Source: Microbacterium maritypicum (GTDB taxonomy: Bacteria > Actinomycetota > Actinomycetes > Actinomycetales > Microbacteriaceae). Taken from it: a stretch of 64,000 bases of DNA. A model generated the notes under the pieces. The model did not search any database and had not been told where the DNA came from. It was given only the letters and a program-made list of their open reading frames with translations. A program made the position numbers and the translations under genes. Position 1 is the stretch's first letter. Every line of letters begins with the position of its first letter. The stretch lies in the NCBI RefSeq assembly GCF_008868125.1, contig NZ_WAAQ01000002.1, forward strand, positions 496,001 to 560,000, in the 5' to 3' direction. This document shows, one piece after another, positions 25,205 through 33,613 of this stretch.

Positions 25205-26627
25205 CGATCGGCCTTTCCACGGGCAGTGAGTAGTACTGCGTTCGTGATGTCGCGGCGACTGCCGCGGCGAGAGTCACTGTACCAACGCGGCCCATGAAGA
25301 TGGTCGCGGCCATGACGTACGACGCCGAATCGGGGAGCTCTGCGGTGAGCCCTGTCGACAGCCCCACAGTGCCGAACGCCGAGATGACATCGAACAGGAC
25401 ATGGCTGATGTCCGCCTTGGTGATCTGGGCGATCACGATCGTCGATAGGGCGACGATGGTCGCGCCCCATGCGACGACGCTGAGGGCGACGCGCTGCACA
25501 TCGCTCGGGATGCGGCGACCGAAGGCCTCGACCGACTGGCGCCCCTTGGCCTCGGACCACACCGCGATCGCCAGCACCGCGAGAGTGGTCACCTTGATGC
25601 CGCCGGCGGTCGAGGCGGAGCCGCCGCCGACGAACATCAGCATGCTCGCGGCGAGCAGGGATGAGCCGTTCAGATCGTCCATCTCGATGACGTTGAAGCC
25701 ACCGGAGCGGGTCATCGCCGAGAGGAAGAAGGCCTGGAACGTGGTGTCGGTGGCATCCATCGACCCGAACGTCTTGGGGTTGTTGAACTCGAGGACCACG
25801 AACACGGCGGCACCCAGGATGAACAGCAGGATGGTGGTGACGAGCGTGAGCTTGGTGTGCAGCGACCAGCGCTTCACATGCCAGACGTGCTTGGCGAGGG
25901 TGTAGATGACGGGGAAGCCGATGCTGCCGAGGAAGACGCCCACCATGAGGAGCGAGAGCACGAGGTAGTCGTCGGCGAACACGGCGACGCCGCCGTCGTT
26001 CGGCGCGAACCCGGTGTTCGTGAACGCCATCGCCGCGAAGTAGGGGGCCTCCCAGAGTGCCGCGATCGGGTCGACCTCGGCCATCACGAGCGCGGGGTAG
26101 AGGAGTATCGCGAGCGAGGCCTCGATGATCAGCGCTGACACGGCGACCGTGGTCAGCAGCTGGCCGACCTCGCCGAGCCGCACGGTCTGGCTCTCGTTGA
26201 CCACGCCGCCGTGCGCCCGCATCGGATTGGTGTCGCCGGCGGCCATCAGCTTGGCGCGCAGGCCGAGGCGCTTCGAGATCAGCATGCCCATGAGCGAGGC
26301 GAGGGTGAGGACACCCAGCGCGCCGATGTTCACGCCGAGGAACACCACGACATGGCCGAACGGCGACCAGTAGTTGGCCATGTCGACGGTCGCGAGTCCG
26401 GTGACGCAGATGGTGGAGACGGCGGTGAAGAGGGCATCGCTCAGCGGCGTCACGGTTCCGCTCGCGGAAGCGATCGGCAGGGAGAGCAGCACGGTGAAGA
26501 CCAGGATCAGCAGTGCGAAGATGACGATCGCGAAGCGTGACGGCGAAGAGGTGACGAGGTGCTTGACCCAACCGGCCGCGCTCTTGAGGCTCTGCCGCGG
26601 GGACGACGCCGAAACGATGCCCGACAT
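25197..26627 (-). CDS. KtrB/TrkH-type potassium channel subunit
   Basis: A 476-residue membrane protein of the SKT superfamily. Four pseudo-repeats each contain a filter loop: ICVTGLAT, TNTGFAP, TRSGGFN and TVGLSTG. Each supplies the conserved Gly of the K+ selectivity filter. I chose ATG 26627 (MSGIVSASSP), with AGGGGG 5 nt upstream, over an in-frame ATG at 26699 that would add a Cys/Arg-rich extension. It forms an operon with the regulatory subunit. No long structured leader (such as a c-di-AMP riboswitch) is evident in the roughly 100-nt upstream gap. Confidence 0.93.
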   Translation of the reverse strand: MSGIVSASSPRQSLKSAAGWVKHLVTSSPSRFAIVIFALLILVFTVLLSLPIASASGTVTPLSDALFTAVSTICVTGLATVDMANYWSPFGHVVVFLGVNIGALGVLTLASLMGMLISKRLGLRAKLMAAGDTNPMRAHGGVVNESQTVRLGEVGQLLTTVAVSALIIEASLAILLYPALVMAEVDPIAALWEAPYFAAMAFTNTGFAPNDGGVAVFADDYLVLSLLMVGVFLGSIGFPVIYTLAKHVWHVKRWSLHTKLTLVTTILLFILGAAVFVVLEFNNPKTFGSMDATDTTFQAFFLSAMTRSGGFNVIEMDDLNGSSLLAASMLMFVGGGSASTAGGIKVTTLAVLAIAVWSEAKGRQSVEAFGRRIPSDVQRVALSVVAWGATIVALSTIVIAQITKADISHVLFDVISAFGTVGLSTGLTAELPDSASYVMAATIFMGRVGTVTLAAAVAATSRTQYYSLPVERPIVG

Positions 26628-26721
26628 CGCTGCCCCCTGTGGTTTCTCCTTCGGCCGCGCACAGCGGCCGCACGGCGCCTGTCGCCGAGCCTTCGTCATG
26701 GTACTCCGTGCCGGGGACGAC

Positions 26722-26727
26722 TACCCT
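26722..26727 (+). promoter_or_regulatory. -10 element of a leaderless promoter (ArsR-type regulator)
   Basis: TACCCT followed by 6 nt and the ATG at 26734. Confidence 0.55.
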
Positions 26728-26733
26728 GAACTC

Positions 26734-27150
26734 ATGACGGACATCTTCGACGTGATCGCAGACGGTACGAGGCGAGACATCCTCCAGCTCCTGCTGCGGC
26801 GCACGACCGAAGGAGAGGCGGGCACGAGCGTCAGCCAGATCGTCGCCGATCTGGGCATCAGCCAGCCCACCGTGTCCAAGCACCTGAAGGTGTTGCGCGA
26901 CGCCGAGCTCGTCACCGTGCGCGAAGACGGCCAGCGCCGCTTCTACAGTCTCGCGGTCGAGCCGCTCGAGGCCGTGGACGACTGGCTGGTGCCGTTCCTG
27001 GTCGACGCTTTCGGCGACGGTGCTCCCGACATCGTCTACCCGGGCATCCCGCTCAACGAAAGCGCCACCCATGCGGCCGAGGTCGTCGGACGTGCGGCGG
27101 CATCCGCGAAGCACGTCGTCGCCAACGCCCTCAAGCGGCTCGGAGCCTGA
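26734..27150 (+). CDS. ArsR-family winged-helix transcriptional regulator
   Basis: A 138-residue regulator. The winged helix occupies residues 1-85: FDVIADGTRRDILQLLLRR, recognition helix ISQPTVSKHLKVLRDA and wing LVTVREDGQRRFYSLA. No cysteine cluster for metal sensing is present, so it is not a typical metal sensor. The C-terminal half (90-138) is Ala-rich and may dimerise. It is divergent from the Ktr operon and upstream of a DUF2071 gene that has its own promoter. Targets are unknown. Confidence 0.87.
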   Translation: MTDIFDVIADGTRRDILQLLLRRTTEGEAGTSVSQIVADLGISQPTVSKHLKVLRDAELVTVREDGQRRFYSLAVEPLEAVDDWLVPFLVDAFGDGAPDIVYPGIPLNESATHAAEVVGRAAASAKHVVANALKRLGA

Positions 27151-27183
27151 CGGCCGAGTGGCCGGCCCCTCTCTCGCCGAAGG

Positions 27184-27213
27184 CTTGTAGCTATTTAGCG
27201 AAGCTGTTAAATT
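27184..27213 (+). promoter_or_regulatory. Promoter with AT-rich dyad before the DUF2071 gene
   Basis: -35-like TTGTAG (27184-27189), an 18-nt spacer and -10 TAAATT (27208-27213), then 6 nt to ATG 27220 (leaderless). Within and around the spacer the sequence ATTTAGC-GAA-GCTGTTAAAT is an imperfect dyad that could be an operator, perhaps for the upstream ArsR-type protein. This AT-rich patch stands out from the surrounding GC. Confidence 0.55.
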
Positions 27214-27219
27214 GAAGGC

Positions 27220-27930
27220 ATGAACCTTCTCCTGCGCACTCTCCGTGGCCGGATGCGGCGCCGTCTGCTGCTGACCTATCGGGTCGATCCCGCGGTCGCG
27301 GGCGGGATCATTCCCGCCCCCTTTCGACCCCAACTCGTCGACGGGAGCGCCGTCGGGGGAGTGTGCCTGATCGCGCTGACGGAGTTGCGTCCCGGCTGGG
27401 TGCGTCCGCGCTGGGGCATCTCCACGGAGAACGCCGCGCACCGATTCGCGGTCGAGTGGGACGAGGGCGGGGCGACGCGCACGGGCGTGTACGTCATCGA
27501 ACGGCACTCCTCCGACATCGTGCCGGTCGTCGGGGGCGGCAGGTTCTTCCCGGGAATCCAGCGGCGCGCACGGTTCGTGATCGAGGAGACCGGTGCAAGA
27601 TTCCGGGTCGGGATGGAGGCGTCCGACGCGAGCGTGTTCGCTGACGTCGAAGTGACCGACGGATGGGAGAGCACGCTCTTCCCGACGGTCGACGACGCCT
27701 CGCAGTTCTACCGGGCGGGCTCGATCGGCTGGTCGCCGCGGCGGGACGGCAGGGGAGCGGAGGCGGTGGAGCTGTCGACGACGCGGTGGGTCGCGGAGGC
27801 GGGGCGCGTGAACGAGGTCGGGTCGTCGTTCTTCGACGGGCTTCCGCGAGGGGCTGCGCAGATCGACAGTGCTCTCGTGATGCGCGACCTCCCCGTCAGT
27901 TGGCGCAGACCCGCAACGACTTGCCCCTGA
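27220..27930 (+). CDS. DUF2071 (YqjF-like) family protein
   Basis: A 236-residue protein with the DUF2071 pattern: early RRRLLLTYRVDPAVAGGIIP, then ALTELRPGWVRPRWG and VEWDEGG. In this family the central sheet is thought to form an acetoacetate-decarboxylase-like barrel. No catalytic role is established. The gene has an AT-rich leaderless promoter and its stop codon lies inside a large inverted repeat (27920-27961). Confidence 0.82.
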   Translation: MNLLLRTLRGRMRRRLLLTYRVDPAVAGGIIPAPFRPQLVDGSAVGGVCLIALTELRPGWVRPRWGISTENAAHRFAVEWDEGGATRTGVYVIERHSSDIVPVVGGGRFFPGIQRRARFVIEETGARFRVGMEASDASVFADVEVTDGWESTLFPTVDDASQFYRAGSIGWSPRRDGRGAEAVELSTTRWVAEAGRVNEVGSSFFDGLPRGAAQIDSALVMRDLPVSWRRPATTCP

Positions 27931-27961
27931 CGACAGGGGGGGGCTTGTCGTCAGGGGCGAG
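27920..27961 (+). terminator. Large hairpin overlapping the DUF2071 stop codon, with poly-G loop
   Basis: CTTGCCCCTGACGACA (27920-27935) pairs with TGTCGTCAGGGGCGAG (27946-27961), 16 bp with one wobble. The 10-nt loop is GGGGGGGGCT. It probably terminates the DUF2071 transcript. The run of eight G in the loop is unusual. Confidence 0.6.
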
Positions 27962-28134
27962 GTGCGGGTCCCCACACCCGGGGCGGACTCGGCGGTGCCG
28001 CGCGAGCCCTGAGATCACGATCGCAGTGCGGGATGAGCGAATGCCGCAGAACGTCTATGTCTGTGCTGGGACGGCTGCCCGGCGGAGCGCGCTCGTCGGC
28101 GGTGTCGTCCCACTGATCACACGAGCCACAGAGG

Positions 28135-28164
28135 TTTACACGCGTCCCAGCTACCCCATAGAGT
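28135..28164 (+). promoter_or_regulatory. Promoter of the BldC-type gene
   Basis: -35-like TTTACA (28135-28140), an 18-nt spacer and -10 TAGAGT (28159-28164). The expected start is near 28171, giving a short leader with the AAAGGGG ribosome site. Confidence 0.55.
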
Positions 28165-28191
28165 GTGCTCATCGAGAAAGGGGTACGTGGG

Positions 28192-28383
28192 ATGCCCGAA
28201 GTTCCTGACGTCCGATTCCTCACGGTTGCTGAGGTCGCGGAGCTGATGCGCGTGTCCAAGATGACCGTGTATCGGCTCGTTCACGCGGGCGAGCTGCCGG
28301 CCGTCCGTTTCGGGCGCAGCTATCGCGTGCCCGAGTCTGCCGTAGCCGACGCGCTGCAGCGCCCGATCGCCGACGTCGGCTGA
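28192..28383 (+). CDS. bldC: BldC-type small MerR-like DNA-binding protein
   Basis: A 63-residue protein that is almost entirely one helix-turn-helix/wing unit: FLTVAEVAELMRVSKMTVYRLVHAGELPAVRFGRSYRVPESAV. This is the BldC architecture known from Streptomyces, where it binds direct repeats cooperatively and controls development. In Microbacteriaceae, which do not sporulate, the regulon is unknown. ATG 28192 has AGGGG 8 nt upstream; a GTG at 28165 in frame is less likely because it sits at the -10 element. The symbol is given by family resemblance. Confidence 0.88.
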   Translation: MPEVPDVRFLTVAEVAELMRVSKMTVYRLVHAGELPAVRFGRSYRVPESAVADALQRPIADVG

Positions 28384-28453
28384 CGTCGCCGGCTGTCTCG
28401 AACTCCGTCGCCCCGGGCGAAAGATGCGTGACAGCCAGTGCCTTCGGGTTTGC

Positions 28454-28512
28454 TAGACTGACCCGAGGCATTTTCCGTGCCCGTACCCGGGTGTCCGATT
28501 TCGGCGACACCC
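28454..28512 (+). promoter_or_regulatory. Promoter and structured leader of bS22
   Basis: -10 TAGACT at 28454-28459, followed by a leader of about 70 nt that contains a hairpin, GGGTGTC (28489-28495) with GACACCC (28506-28512), upstream of the start codon. Confidence 0.45.
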
Positions 28513-28536
28513 AGCCACTGACTTAGTGAGGTTTCC

Positions 28537-28635
28537 GTGGGTTCTGTCATCAAGAAGCGCCGCAAGCGCATGGCGAAGAAGAAGCACCGCAAGCTGCTTC
28601 GTAAGACTCGCCACCAGCGTCGCAACAAGAAGTAA
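28537..28635 (+). CDS. Small basic ribosomal protein bS22 (AURKAIP1/COX24-like)
   Basis: A 32-residue, extremely basic peptide, GTG start, beginning MGSVIKKRRKRMAKKKHRK and ending RRNKK. It matches the tiny protein found on the 30S subunit of mycobacterial ribosomes (bS22) and annotated elsewhere as an AURKAIP1/COX24 domain protein. It has a GAGG ribosome site, its own promoter and a strong UUCG-loop terminator, so it is a single-gene unit. Automatic gene finders often miss it for its size. Confidence 0.92.
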   Translation: MGSVIKKRRKRMAKKKHRKLLRKTRHQRRNKK

Positions 28636-28648
28636 GCGACCAGACACG

Positions 28649-28672
28649 AGCGCCTGTCTTCGGACGGGCGCT
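28649..28672 (+). terminator. Rho-independent terminator of bS22
   Basis: AGCGCCTGTC, loop TTCG, GACGGGCGCT, then TTTGTGTCT. A 10-bp stem (one wobble) with a stabilising tetraloop and a T-rich tail. Confidence 0.85.
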
Positions 28673-28713
28673 TTGTGTCTCCGGCCGCATCTCCGTCCCG
28701 CCGAGAGGATGTC

Positions 28714-29016
28714 ATGAAGTCGATCACCGTCACCGAGCTCGCCGAGCGCACCGGTATCCCGCTCATCGATGTGCGGGAGGTGGACGAGTTCGCCGCAGGC
28801 CACGTGCCCGGGGCCGTCAACATCCCGATGTCCGAGATCGGCAACCGGCTGGAAGAGCTCCCCGCGGAGGCGTTCGACGTCATCTGCCAGGCGGGTGGGC
28901 GGTCGGCGCGTGTGGTCGAGGCGCTGGAGTCGCGCGGCTACGACGCCACGAACGTCGAAGGTGGGACCGGCGAGTGGATCGCCCAGGGGCGCCAGGTCGA
29001 GGTGCCGTCGGCGTGA
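28714..29016 (+). CDS. Single-domain rhodanese-like protein
   Basis: A 100-residue rhodanese domain with DVREVDEFAAGHVPGAVNIP and the active-site loop CQAGGRS, catalytic Cys58. Such domains carry persulfide sulfur or transfer it to thiols. GAGAGG lies 5-6 nt upstream of the ATG. It overlaps the glutaredoxin-like gene by GTGA and belongs to a three-gene unit (rhodanese, glutaredoxin-like, Dabb) that suggests thiol or sulfur handling. Confidence 0.92.
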   Translation: MKSITVTELAERTGIPLIDVREVDEFAAGHVPGAVNIPMSEIGNRLEELPAEAFDVICQAGGRSARVVEALESRGYDATNVEGGTGEWIAQGRQVEVPSA

Positions 29017-29309
29017 CCACGCTGACCCTGATCGGCAAGCCCGACTGTCACCTCTGCGACGTCGCCTCCGACGTCATCGATGCCGTCGTCGCCGAGCTGC
29101 CCGATGCCGCGGCCGAGCAGATCGAGATCGTCGAGGCCTCCATCCAGGACGACCCCGCGCTGTACGAGCTGTGGTGGGAGAAGATCCCGGTCGTGCTCAT
29201 CGACGGCGAGCTGCACGCGCATTGGCGGGTGGCGCCCGATCGGCTGCGCGACGCGCTCGAGGAGTCTCTTCGCGCAGACGCGCTGACCGGAACGAAGGAA
29301 TCTCTGTGA
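29013..29309 (+). CDS. Glutaredoxin-like (DUF836) thioredoxin-fold protein
   Basis: A 98-residue thioredoxin-fold protein with redox motif CHLC (Cys12, Cys15) directly after the first strand TLTLIGKPD, and a cis-proline region KIPVVLIDGE. It matches the DUF836 group of short actinobacterial glutaredoxin-like proteins. The GTG start overlaps the rhodanese stop and the gene overlaps the Dabb gene, so all three are coupled. Confidence 0.9.
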   Translation: MTTLTLIGKPDCHLCDVASDVIDAVVAELPDAAAEQIEIVEASIQDDPALYELWWEKIPVVLIDGELHAHWRVAPDRLRDALEESLRADALTGTKESL

Positions 29310-29608
29310 CCATCCGCCATGTCGTGACCTGGAAGCTCACCGCCGAAGACGTCGCAGAGCGCGGTGCGCAGGCGGCTGAGGTCGCTCGCCGTCTGAACGC
29401 CCTCGACGGCGTCGTTCCGCAGCTCCTCTCCATCTCCGCGGGAGCGAACGTCGCCTACCCGGAAGCGAACTGGGACGTCACGCTCGTCGCGGACTTTGCC
29501 TCGATCGCGGCGATCGAGGAGTACCAGATGCACCCCGCACACGCCGAGGTGGCCGCGTACATCCGCACCGTGGTCGCGTCTCGCGTCGCCGTCGACTTCG
29601 AGGTCTGA
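29306..29608 (+). CDS. Dabb family (stress-responsive A/B barrel) protein
   Basis: A 100-residue dimeric alpha/beta-barrel protein starting TIRHVVTWKL and carrying the family's YQMHPAHAEVAAYI segment. Dabb proteins are small ferredoxin-like-fold dimers; a few act in polyketide cyclisation, most have no assigned function. The GTG start overlaps the previous stop (GTGA) with AAGGAA upstream. It is the last gene of the thiol-related unit. Confidence 0.9.
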   Translation: MTIRHVVTWKLTAEDVAERGAQAAEVARRLNALDGVVPQLLSISAGANVAYPEANWDVTLVADFASIAAIEEYQMHPAHAEVAAYIRTVVASRVAVDFEV

Positions 29609-29780
29609 GACCGCGTCGCGCCGGCCCCGGAATTCGGTTTCTTCGCGTGACCGGGGCGTACTTGCAACACAAACGTAATGCGCGTCTATGCCGATGTCAT
29701 TGGTCACGCGACGAGCCGCATGTTTAGATGAACTCCTATCCGTCAGCGGGCCTTCGTGCCCTCGACTCACAGGAGCCGAC

Positions 29781-30599
29781 ATGCCTCGTCGCAACCTCAT
29801 CGCCGGTCTCGCCCTCGTGGCGACGGCCACCCTCGCGCTCGCCGGCTGCGCCACCGGATCATCCGACGCGGGCAGCAGTGACGCTCCCGCCGCCGACGAC
29901 AAGTACGGTCTCGTCGAGGCCGGAACGCTCACCGTGTGCTCAGATGTCCCCTACCCGCCGTTCGAGGTCGAGGACCCGTCCAGCGAGACCGGCTATTCCG
30001 GATTCGATATCGATCTGCTCAGCGCGATCGCCGAGAAGATCGACCTGAAGCTCTCCGTGCAGGACGTGGGCTTCGACGCCCTGCAGTCGGGCACCACGCT
30101 TGCCGCCGGCACGTGCGACATCGGCGCTTCCGCGATGACGATCACCGACGAGCGCAAGGCCAACCTCGACTTCTCCGACCCGTACGTCGACTCGCTGCAG
30201 TCGCTTCTCGTGCGTGCCGACTCGGACATCAAGTCGATCGACGACCTCGACGGCAAGAACGTCGGTGTGCAGCAGGGAACGACCGGCGAGACCTACGCGG
30301 GCGAGAACGCTCCGGGCGCGCAGCTCGTGCAGTATCCCTCGGACGGTGAGCTGTGGCCGGCCATGCAGGCGGGTCAGATCGACGCGATCCTGCAGGACCA
30401 GCCCGTCAACTACGTGCACGAGCAGGATGACCCCGACTACAAGATCGTCGAGACGTACCCGACCGACGAGTCGTACGGCTTCGCCTTCGCCAAGGGGGAG
30501 AAGGACGAGCTGCGCGATGCCGTCAACAAGGCGCTCAAGGAGCTCCAGGACGACGGCGGCTACCAGAAGATCTACGACAAGTACCTCGCGGCCAAGTGA
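29781..30599 (+). CDS. Polar amino acid ABC transporter substrate-binding lipoprotein
   Basis: A 272-residue family 3 solute-binding protein. The signal peptide ends in lipobox LAGC (Cys23). The mature part has GTLTVCSDVPYPPFEVED, FDIDLLSAIAEKI, a conserved MTITDERKANLDFSDPY and VGVQQGTTGETY, which form the two lobes. AGGAG lies 6 nt before ATG; upstream in-frame starts would bury the signal peptide. It likely binds an amino acid such as Gln, Glu, Cys or a relative; the ligand cannot be fixed by eye. The operon continues with permease and ATPase. Confidence 0.92.
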   Translation: MPRRNLIAGLALVATATLALAGCATGSSDAGSSDAPAADDKYGLVEAGTLTVCSDVPYPPFEVEDPSSETGYSGFDIDLLSAIAEKIDLKLSVQDVGFDALQSGTTLAAGTCDIGASAMTITDERKANLDFSDPYVDSLQSLLVRADSDIKSIDDLDGKNVGVQQGTTGETYAGENAPGAQLVQYPSDGELWPAMQAGQIDAILQDQPVNYVHEQDDPDYKIVETYPTDESYGFAFAKGEKDELRDAVNKALKELQDDGGYQKIYDKYLAAK

Positions 30600-30633
30600 C
30601 CGGCGGCGTCGGTAGAACGGGAGGACCTCGACG

Positions 30634-31431
30634 ATGGCGTTGAGGCGTACCACCAAGAGCAAGCTGTATCGGTACTCGGTCTACGTCGTGCTGCTCGCGA
30701 TCGCCGTCTGGGCGATCGTGAGCACCGACTGGGCGAAGATCGGGCCGCTGTTCTTCAATCCTGAGGTCGCGGCGAAGATGTTCCCCGGGATCATCACGAC
30801 CGCCCTGGTCAACACGCTGTGGTTCACTGCCGTGGCCTTCGCTGGCGGCCTGCTGCTCGGCGTCGTGCTGGCGCTGATGAAGCTGTCGACCATCGCGCCG
30901 TTCCGGTGGATCGCGACGGTGTGGATCGAGTTGTTCCGCGGGCTTCCCGCGATCCTCACGATCTTCGGCATCGCCTTCATCCTGCCGATCGCACTGGGCG
31001 TCCCCGGCACGAAGCTCGGTGGGCCGGTGGTGCTCGGACTCATCGGTCTCATCCTCGTCGCTTCGGCGTACATGGCCGAGACGATCCGTGCCGGTATCCA
31101 GGCCGTTCCCAAGGGGCAGACCGAGGCCGCGCGCTCGCTCGGCATGTCGCCCATGAAGACGACGTTCTGGATCATCGTGCCGCAGGGGTTCCGGATCATC
31201 ATCCCGCCCCTGACCAACGAGTTCGTGCTGCTGCTGAAGGACACGTCGCTGCTGTTCGTGGCGGGTTCCTTCATCTGGTCGAAGGAGCTGACGAACTTCG
31301 CCCGTGATGCATCGACGCAGAACACCAACGCGACGCCGCTGATCATGGCGGCGATCCTGTACCTGATCGTGACGATCCCGCTCACGCGCTTCAGCGCGTG
31401 GCTCGAACGACGGATGGCGAAGCAGCGATGA
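30634..31431 (+). CDS. Polar amino acid ABC transporter permease
   Basis: A 265-residue HisM-type permease with an N-terminal helix and the amino-acid permease core. [21 protein letters not shown] opens the domain. The EAA coupling loop reads [25 protein letters not shown], contacting the ATPase. GGGAGG precedes the ATG. Only one permease is encoded, so it presumably works as a homodimer. It overlaps the ATPase gene (ATGA). Confidence 0.92.
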   Translation: MALRRTTKSKLYRYSVYVVLLAIAVWAIVSTDWAKIGPLFFNPEVAAKMFPGIITTALVNTLWFTAVAFAGGLLLGVVLALMKLSTIAPFRWIATVWIELFRGLPAILTIFGIAFILPIALGVPGTKLGGPVVLGLIGLILVASAYMAETIRAGIQAVPKGQTEAARSLGMSPMKTTFWIIVPQGFRIIIPPLTNEFVLLLKDTSLLFVAGSFIWSKELTNFARDASTQNTNATPLIMAAILYLIVTIPLTRFSAWLERRMAKQR

Positions 31432-32183
31432 TCACCGATCTGATTGATGTCCACGCCCCCGCGATCGATGTGCAGGGGCTCGTGAAGTCGTTCGGCGACA
31501 ACGAGGTGCTCAAGGGCATCGACCTCACCGTCACCAAGGGCGAGGTCGTGTGCGTGATCGGACCCTCGGGCTCGGGAAAGTCGACGCTGCTGCGGTCGGT
31601 GAACCTGCTCGAGGAGCCGACCGGCGGCAAGGTGCTGATCGAGGGGATCGACATCACCGACCCCGACGTCGACATCGACCGCGTGCGCACCCGCATCGGC
31701 ATGGTGTTCCAGAGCTTCAACCTCTTCCCGCACCTCGATGTGATGGGGAACCTCACGATCGCGCAGCAGCGCGTGAAGAAGCGCTCGAAGGCTGAGGCGG
31801 CGAGGGTCGCGAAGGAGATGCTCGCCCGCGTCGGGCTGGCGGAGAAGGCCGATGCCTACCCCGGGCATCTGTCGGGAGGACAGCAGCAGCGTGTGGCGAT
31901 CGCGCGTGCGCTGTGCATGAACCCCGACATGATGCTGTTCGACGAGCCGACATCGGCGCTCGACCCCGAACTGGTCGGCGAGGTGCTGCAGGTCATGCGC
32001 TCGCTCGCCGATGAGGGGATGACGATGCTCGTCGTCACGCACGAGATGGGCTTCGCGCGCGAGGTCGGGTCTCGCCTGATCTTCATGGACGGTGGACACA
32101 TCGTCGAGGAAGGCGACCCGCGCGAGGTTCTCGGCAACCCGCAGCACCCGCGCACGAAGGACTTCCTTTCGCGCGTGCTCTGA
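31428..32183 (+). CDS. Polar amino acid ABC transporter ATP-binding protein
   Basis: A 251-residue GlnQ/HisP-type ATPase. It has Walker [10 protein letters not shown], a Q-loop in [10 protein letters not shown], signature LSGGQQQR, Walker [15 protein letters not shown] and switch VVTHEMGF. These are near-textbook for the polar amino acid class. It ends the three-gene importer operon and is followed by a large terminator hairpin. Confidence 0.94.
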   Translation: MITDLIDVHAPAIDVQGLVKSFGDNEVLKGIDLTVTKGEVVCVIGPSGSGKSTLLRSVNLLEEPTGGKVLIEGIDITDPDVDIDRVRTRIGMVFQSFNLFPHLDVMGNLTIAQQRVKKRSKAEAARVAKEMLARVGLAEKADAYPGHLSGGQQQRVAIARALCMNPDMMLFDEPTSALDPELVGEVLQVMRSLADEGMTMLVVTHEMGFAREVGSRLIFMDGGHIVEEGDPREVLGNPQHPRTKDFLSRVL

Positions 32184-32191
32184 TCCGGGAT

Positions 32192-32237
32192 CGACGAGAC
32201 CCCCTGCCGCAGATATCTGCGACAGGGGGTCTCGTCG
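32192..32237. terminator. Two-tier terminator hairpin between convergent genes
   Basis: The outer 15-bp stem CGACGAGACCCCCTG (32192-32206) pairs with CAGGGGGTCTCGTCG (32223-32237). Inside lies the perfect 14-nt palindrome CGCAGATATCTGCG. It serves the amino acid importer and, from the other strand, the YegP-like gene. Confidence 0.8.
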
Positions 32238-32254
32238 TGAAGCGTGGAAGGAGG

Positions 32255-32434
32255 TCAGTCGGCTTCGACGACCTCGGCGTCTGCGGCGTTCCGGCGGACG
32301 GAGTCGATCCCGTTCAGCGCGGCGGACTTCGACGAGTAGCCCTCGCTGATCGCGATGACCTCGCCGTTGCCGGCCTTCAGACGGAACCGGTACTCGCCGG
32401 ACTTGTCGGTGTACAGCTCGAACTTGCCTGCCAT
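32255..32434 (-). CDS. YegP-like DUF1508 protein
   Basis: A 59-residue protein made of one DUF1508 module: KFELYTDKSGEYRFRLKAGNGEVIAISEGYSSKSAALNGIDSV. The last part is the repeat's conserved helix. Related YegP proteins have two such repeats; this one has one. AAGGA 7 nt upstream supports ATG 32434. No function is established. Confidence 0.9.
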   Translation of the reverse strand: MAGKFELYTDKSGEYRFRLKAGNGEVIAISEGYSSKSAALNGIDSVRRNAADAEVVEAD

Positions 32435-32521
32435 GAGGCGTCCTTTCTCTCTCGGATGGAGGGAACCCCGCCCCTCGGGCCTCACGCTAGCGCTCGGCGA
32501 GGGTCCGGGGAAGAGCGGGGG

Positions 32522-33613
32522 TCAGCCGCGGGGATGAACCGCGACCGGCTCGGGAGCGATCGCGATGCGCACCCGATCACCGAACGCCGGGTGGGTTCCC
32601 GGGGCATGCTGCACGCGCACCAGCTCACCGGACTCGGTGCGCACGAGCGTGCGACGCATGCTCCCGAGGAAGGTGCTCTCCTCAACCAGGGCGTCGGCTG
32701 CGGCATCCTTCTCGGAAGCGAAGTAGACGTTCTCGGGTCGCAGGTACACATCGACCGGGCCGTCGGCCGGCGACTGCAGGGGAAGTCGCTGCCCCCACAC
32801 CATGACGTGATCGCCCTCGGCGACCCCCGACACGACGCTGGACAGCCCGACGAAGGCGGCGACGCCGGCTGTGGAGGGCATCGTGTAGAGCTCCTCCGGC
32901 GATCCGATCTGCTCGATGCGGCCGGCGTTCATCACGGCGATCCGGTCGGAGACGGCCAGCGCCTCCTCCTGGTCGTGGGTGACGAAGACGGTCGTGATGC
33001 CGAGTCGCAGCTGGATGCGGCGGATCTCGTCGCGCAGCTGGACCCGCACCTTCGCGTCGAGCGCGGAGAGCGGCTCGTCGAGCAGCAGCACCTTGGGCTC
33101 GGTCACCAGCGCGCGTGCCAGCGCGACCCGCTGTTGCTGTCCGCCCGAGAGCTGGTGCGGGAACCGGTCGGCGAAGTCGGCGAGGCCGACCAGAGCGAGA
33201 GCATCGACGGCGCGGCGCGCTGCCTCGGCTTTGCCGATCCCGCGCCGGCGCAGGCCGAAAGCAGTGTTCTCAGCAACCCGCAGGTGCGGGAACAGCGAGT
33301 AGGACTGGAAGACCATCCCGATGTCGCGCTTGTTCGTGGGCACCCGCGAGACGTCGCCACCGCCCAGGAGCACCGCACCCTCGTCGGCGCCCTCGAGGCC
33401 TGCGAGCACCCGCAGCAGAGTCGTCTTGCCGCAGCCGGAGGGACCGAGAAGGGAGACGAACTCACCGGGAGCGATGTCGAGATCGACCCCGTGCAGCACC
33501 CGGTTGCCGGCGTAGCTCTTGACGATGCCCTGCAGCTCGACGCGAGTGCCTTCACCCGCCTGGGCGAGCAGCAGGTTGTCCTTGGTGCGCGGCAGCGCGT
33601 GGTCGACGGTCAT
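32522..33613 (-). CDS. ABC importer ATP-binding protein with TOBE domain (Fe3+/phosphonate/polyamine type)
   Basis: A 363-residue ATPase: Walker A GPSGCGKTT (about 58-66), Q-loop VFQSYSLFPH, signature LSGGQQQR, Walker B VLLLDEPLSALDAK and switch VTHDQEEA. The C-terminal TOBE region (about 285-360) senses substrate or regulates. It is the last gene of a minus-strand operon in the order binding protein, permease, permease, ATPase. This class covers ferric iron, 2-aminoethylphosphonate, polyamine and sugar-phosphate importers, so the substrate is open. It overlaps the upstream permease (ATGA). Confidence 0.92.
   Translation of the reverse strand: MTVDHALPRTKDNLLLAQAGEGTRVELQGIVKSYAGNRVLHGVDLDIAPGEFVSLLGPSGCGKTTLLRVLAGLEGADEGAVLLGGGDVSRVPTNKRDIGMVFQSYSLFPHLRVAENTAFGLRRRGIGKAEAARRAVDALALVGLADFADRFPHQLSGGQQQRVALARALVTEPKVLLLDEPLSALDAKVRVQLRDEIRRIQLRLGITTVFVTHDQEEALAVSDRIAVMNAGRIEQIGSPEELYTMPSTAGVAAFVGLSSVVSGVAEGDHVMVWGQRLPLQSPADGPVDVYLRPENVYFASEKDAAADALVEESTFLGSMRRTLVRTESGELVRVQHAPGTHPAFGDRVRIAIAPEPVAVHPRG

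Noticed and set aside
26628..26733. A c-di-AMP-type riboswitch before the potassium uptake genes.
   Set aside because: The gap is about 100 nt, too short, and I see no matching pseudoknot pattern.
27951..28259. A minus-strand open frame through the gap before the BldC gene.
   Set aside because: The codon third positions are not GC-rich as in the real genes here, there is no start signal, and it runs through the poly-G hairpin.
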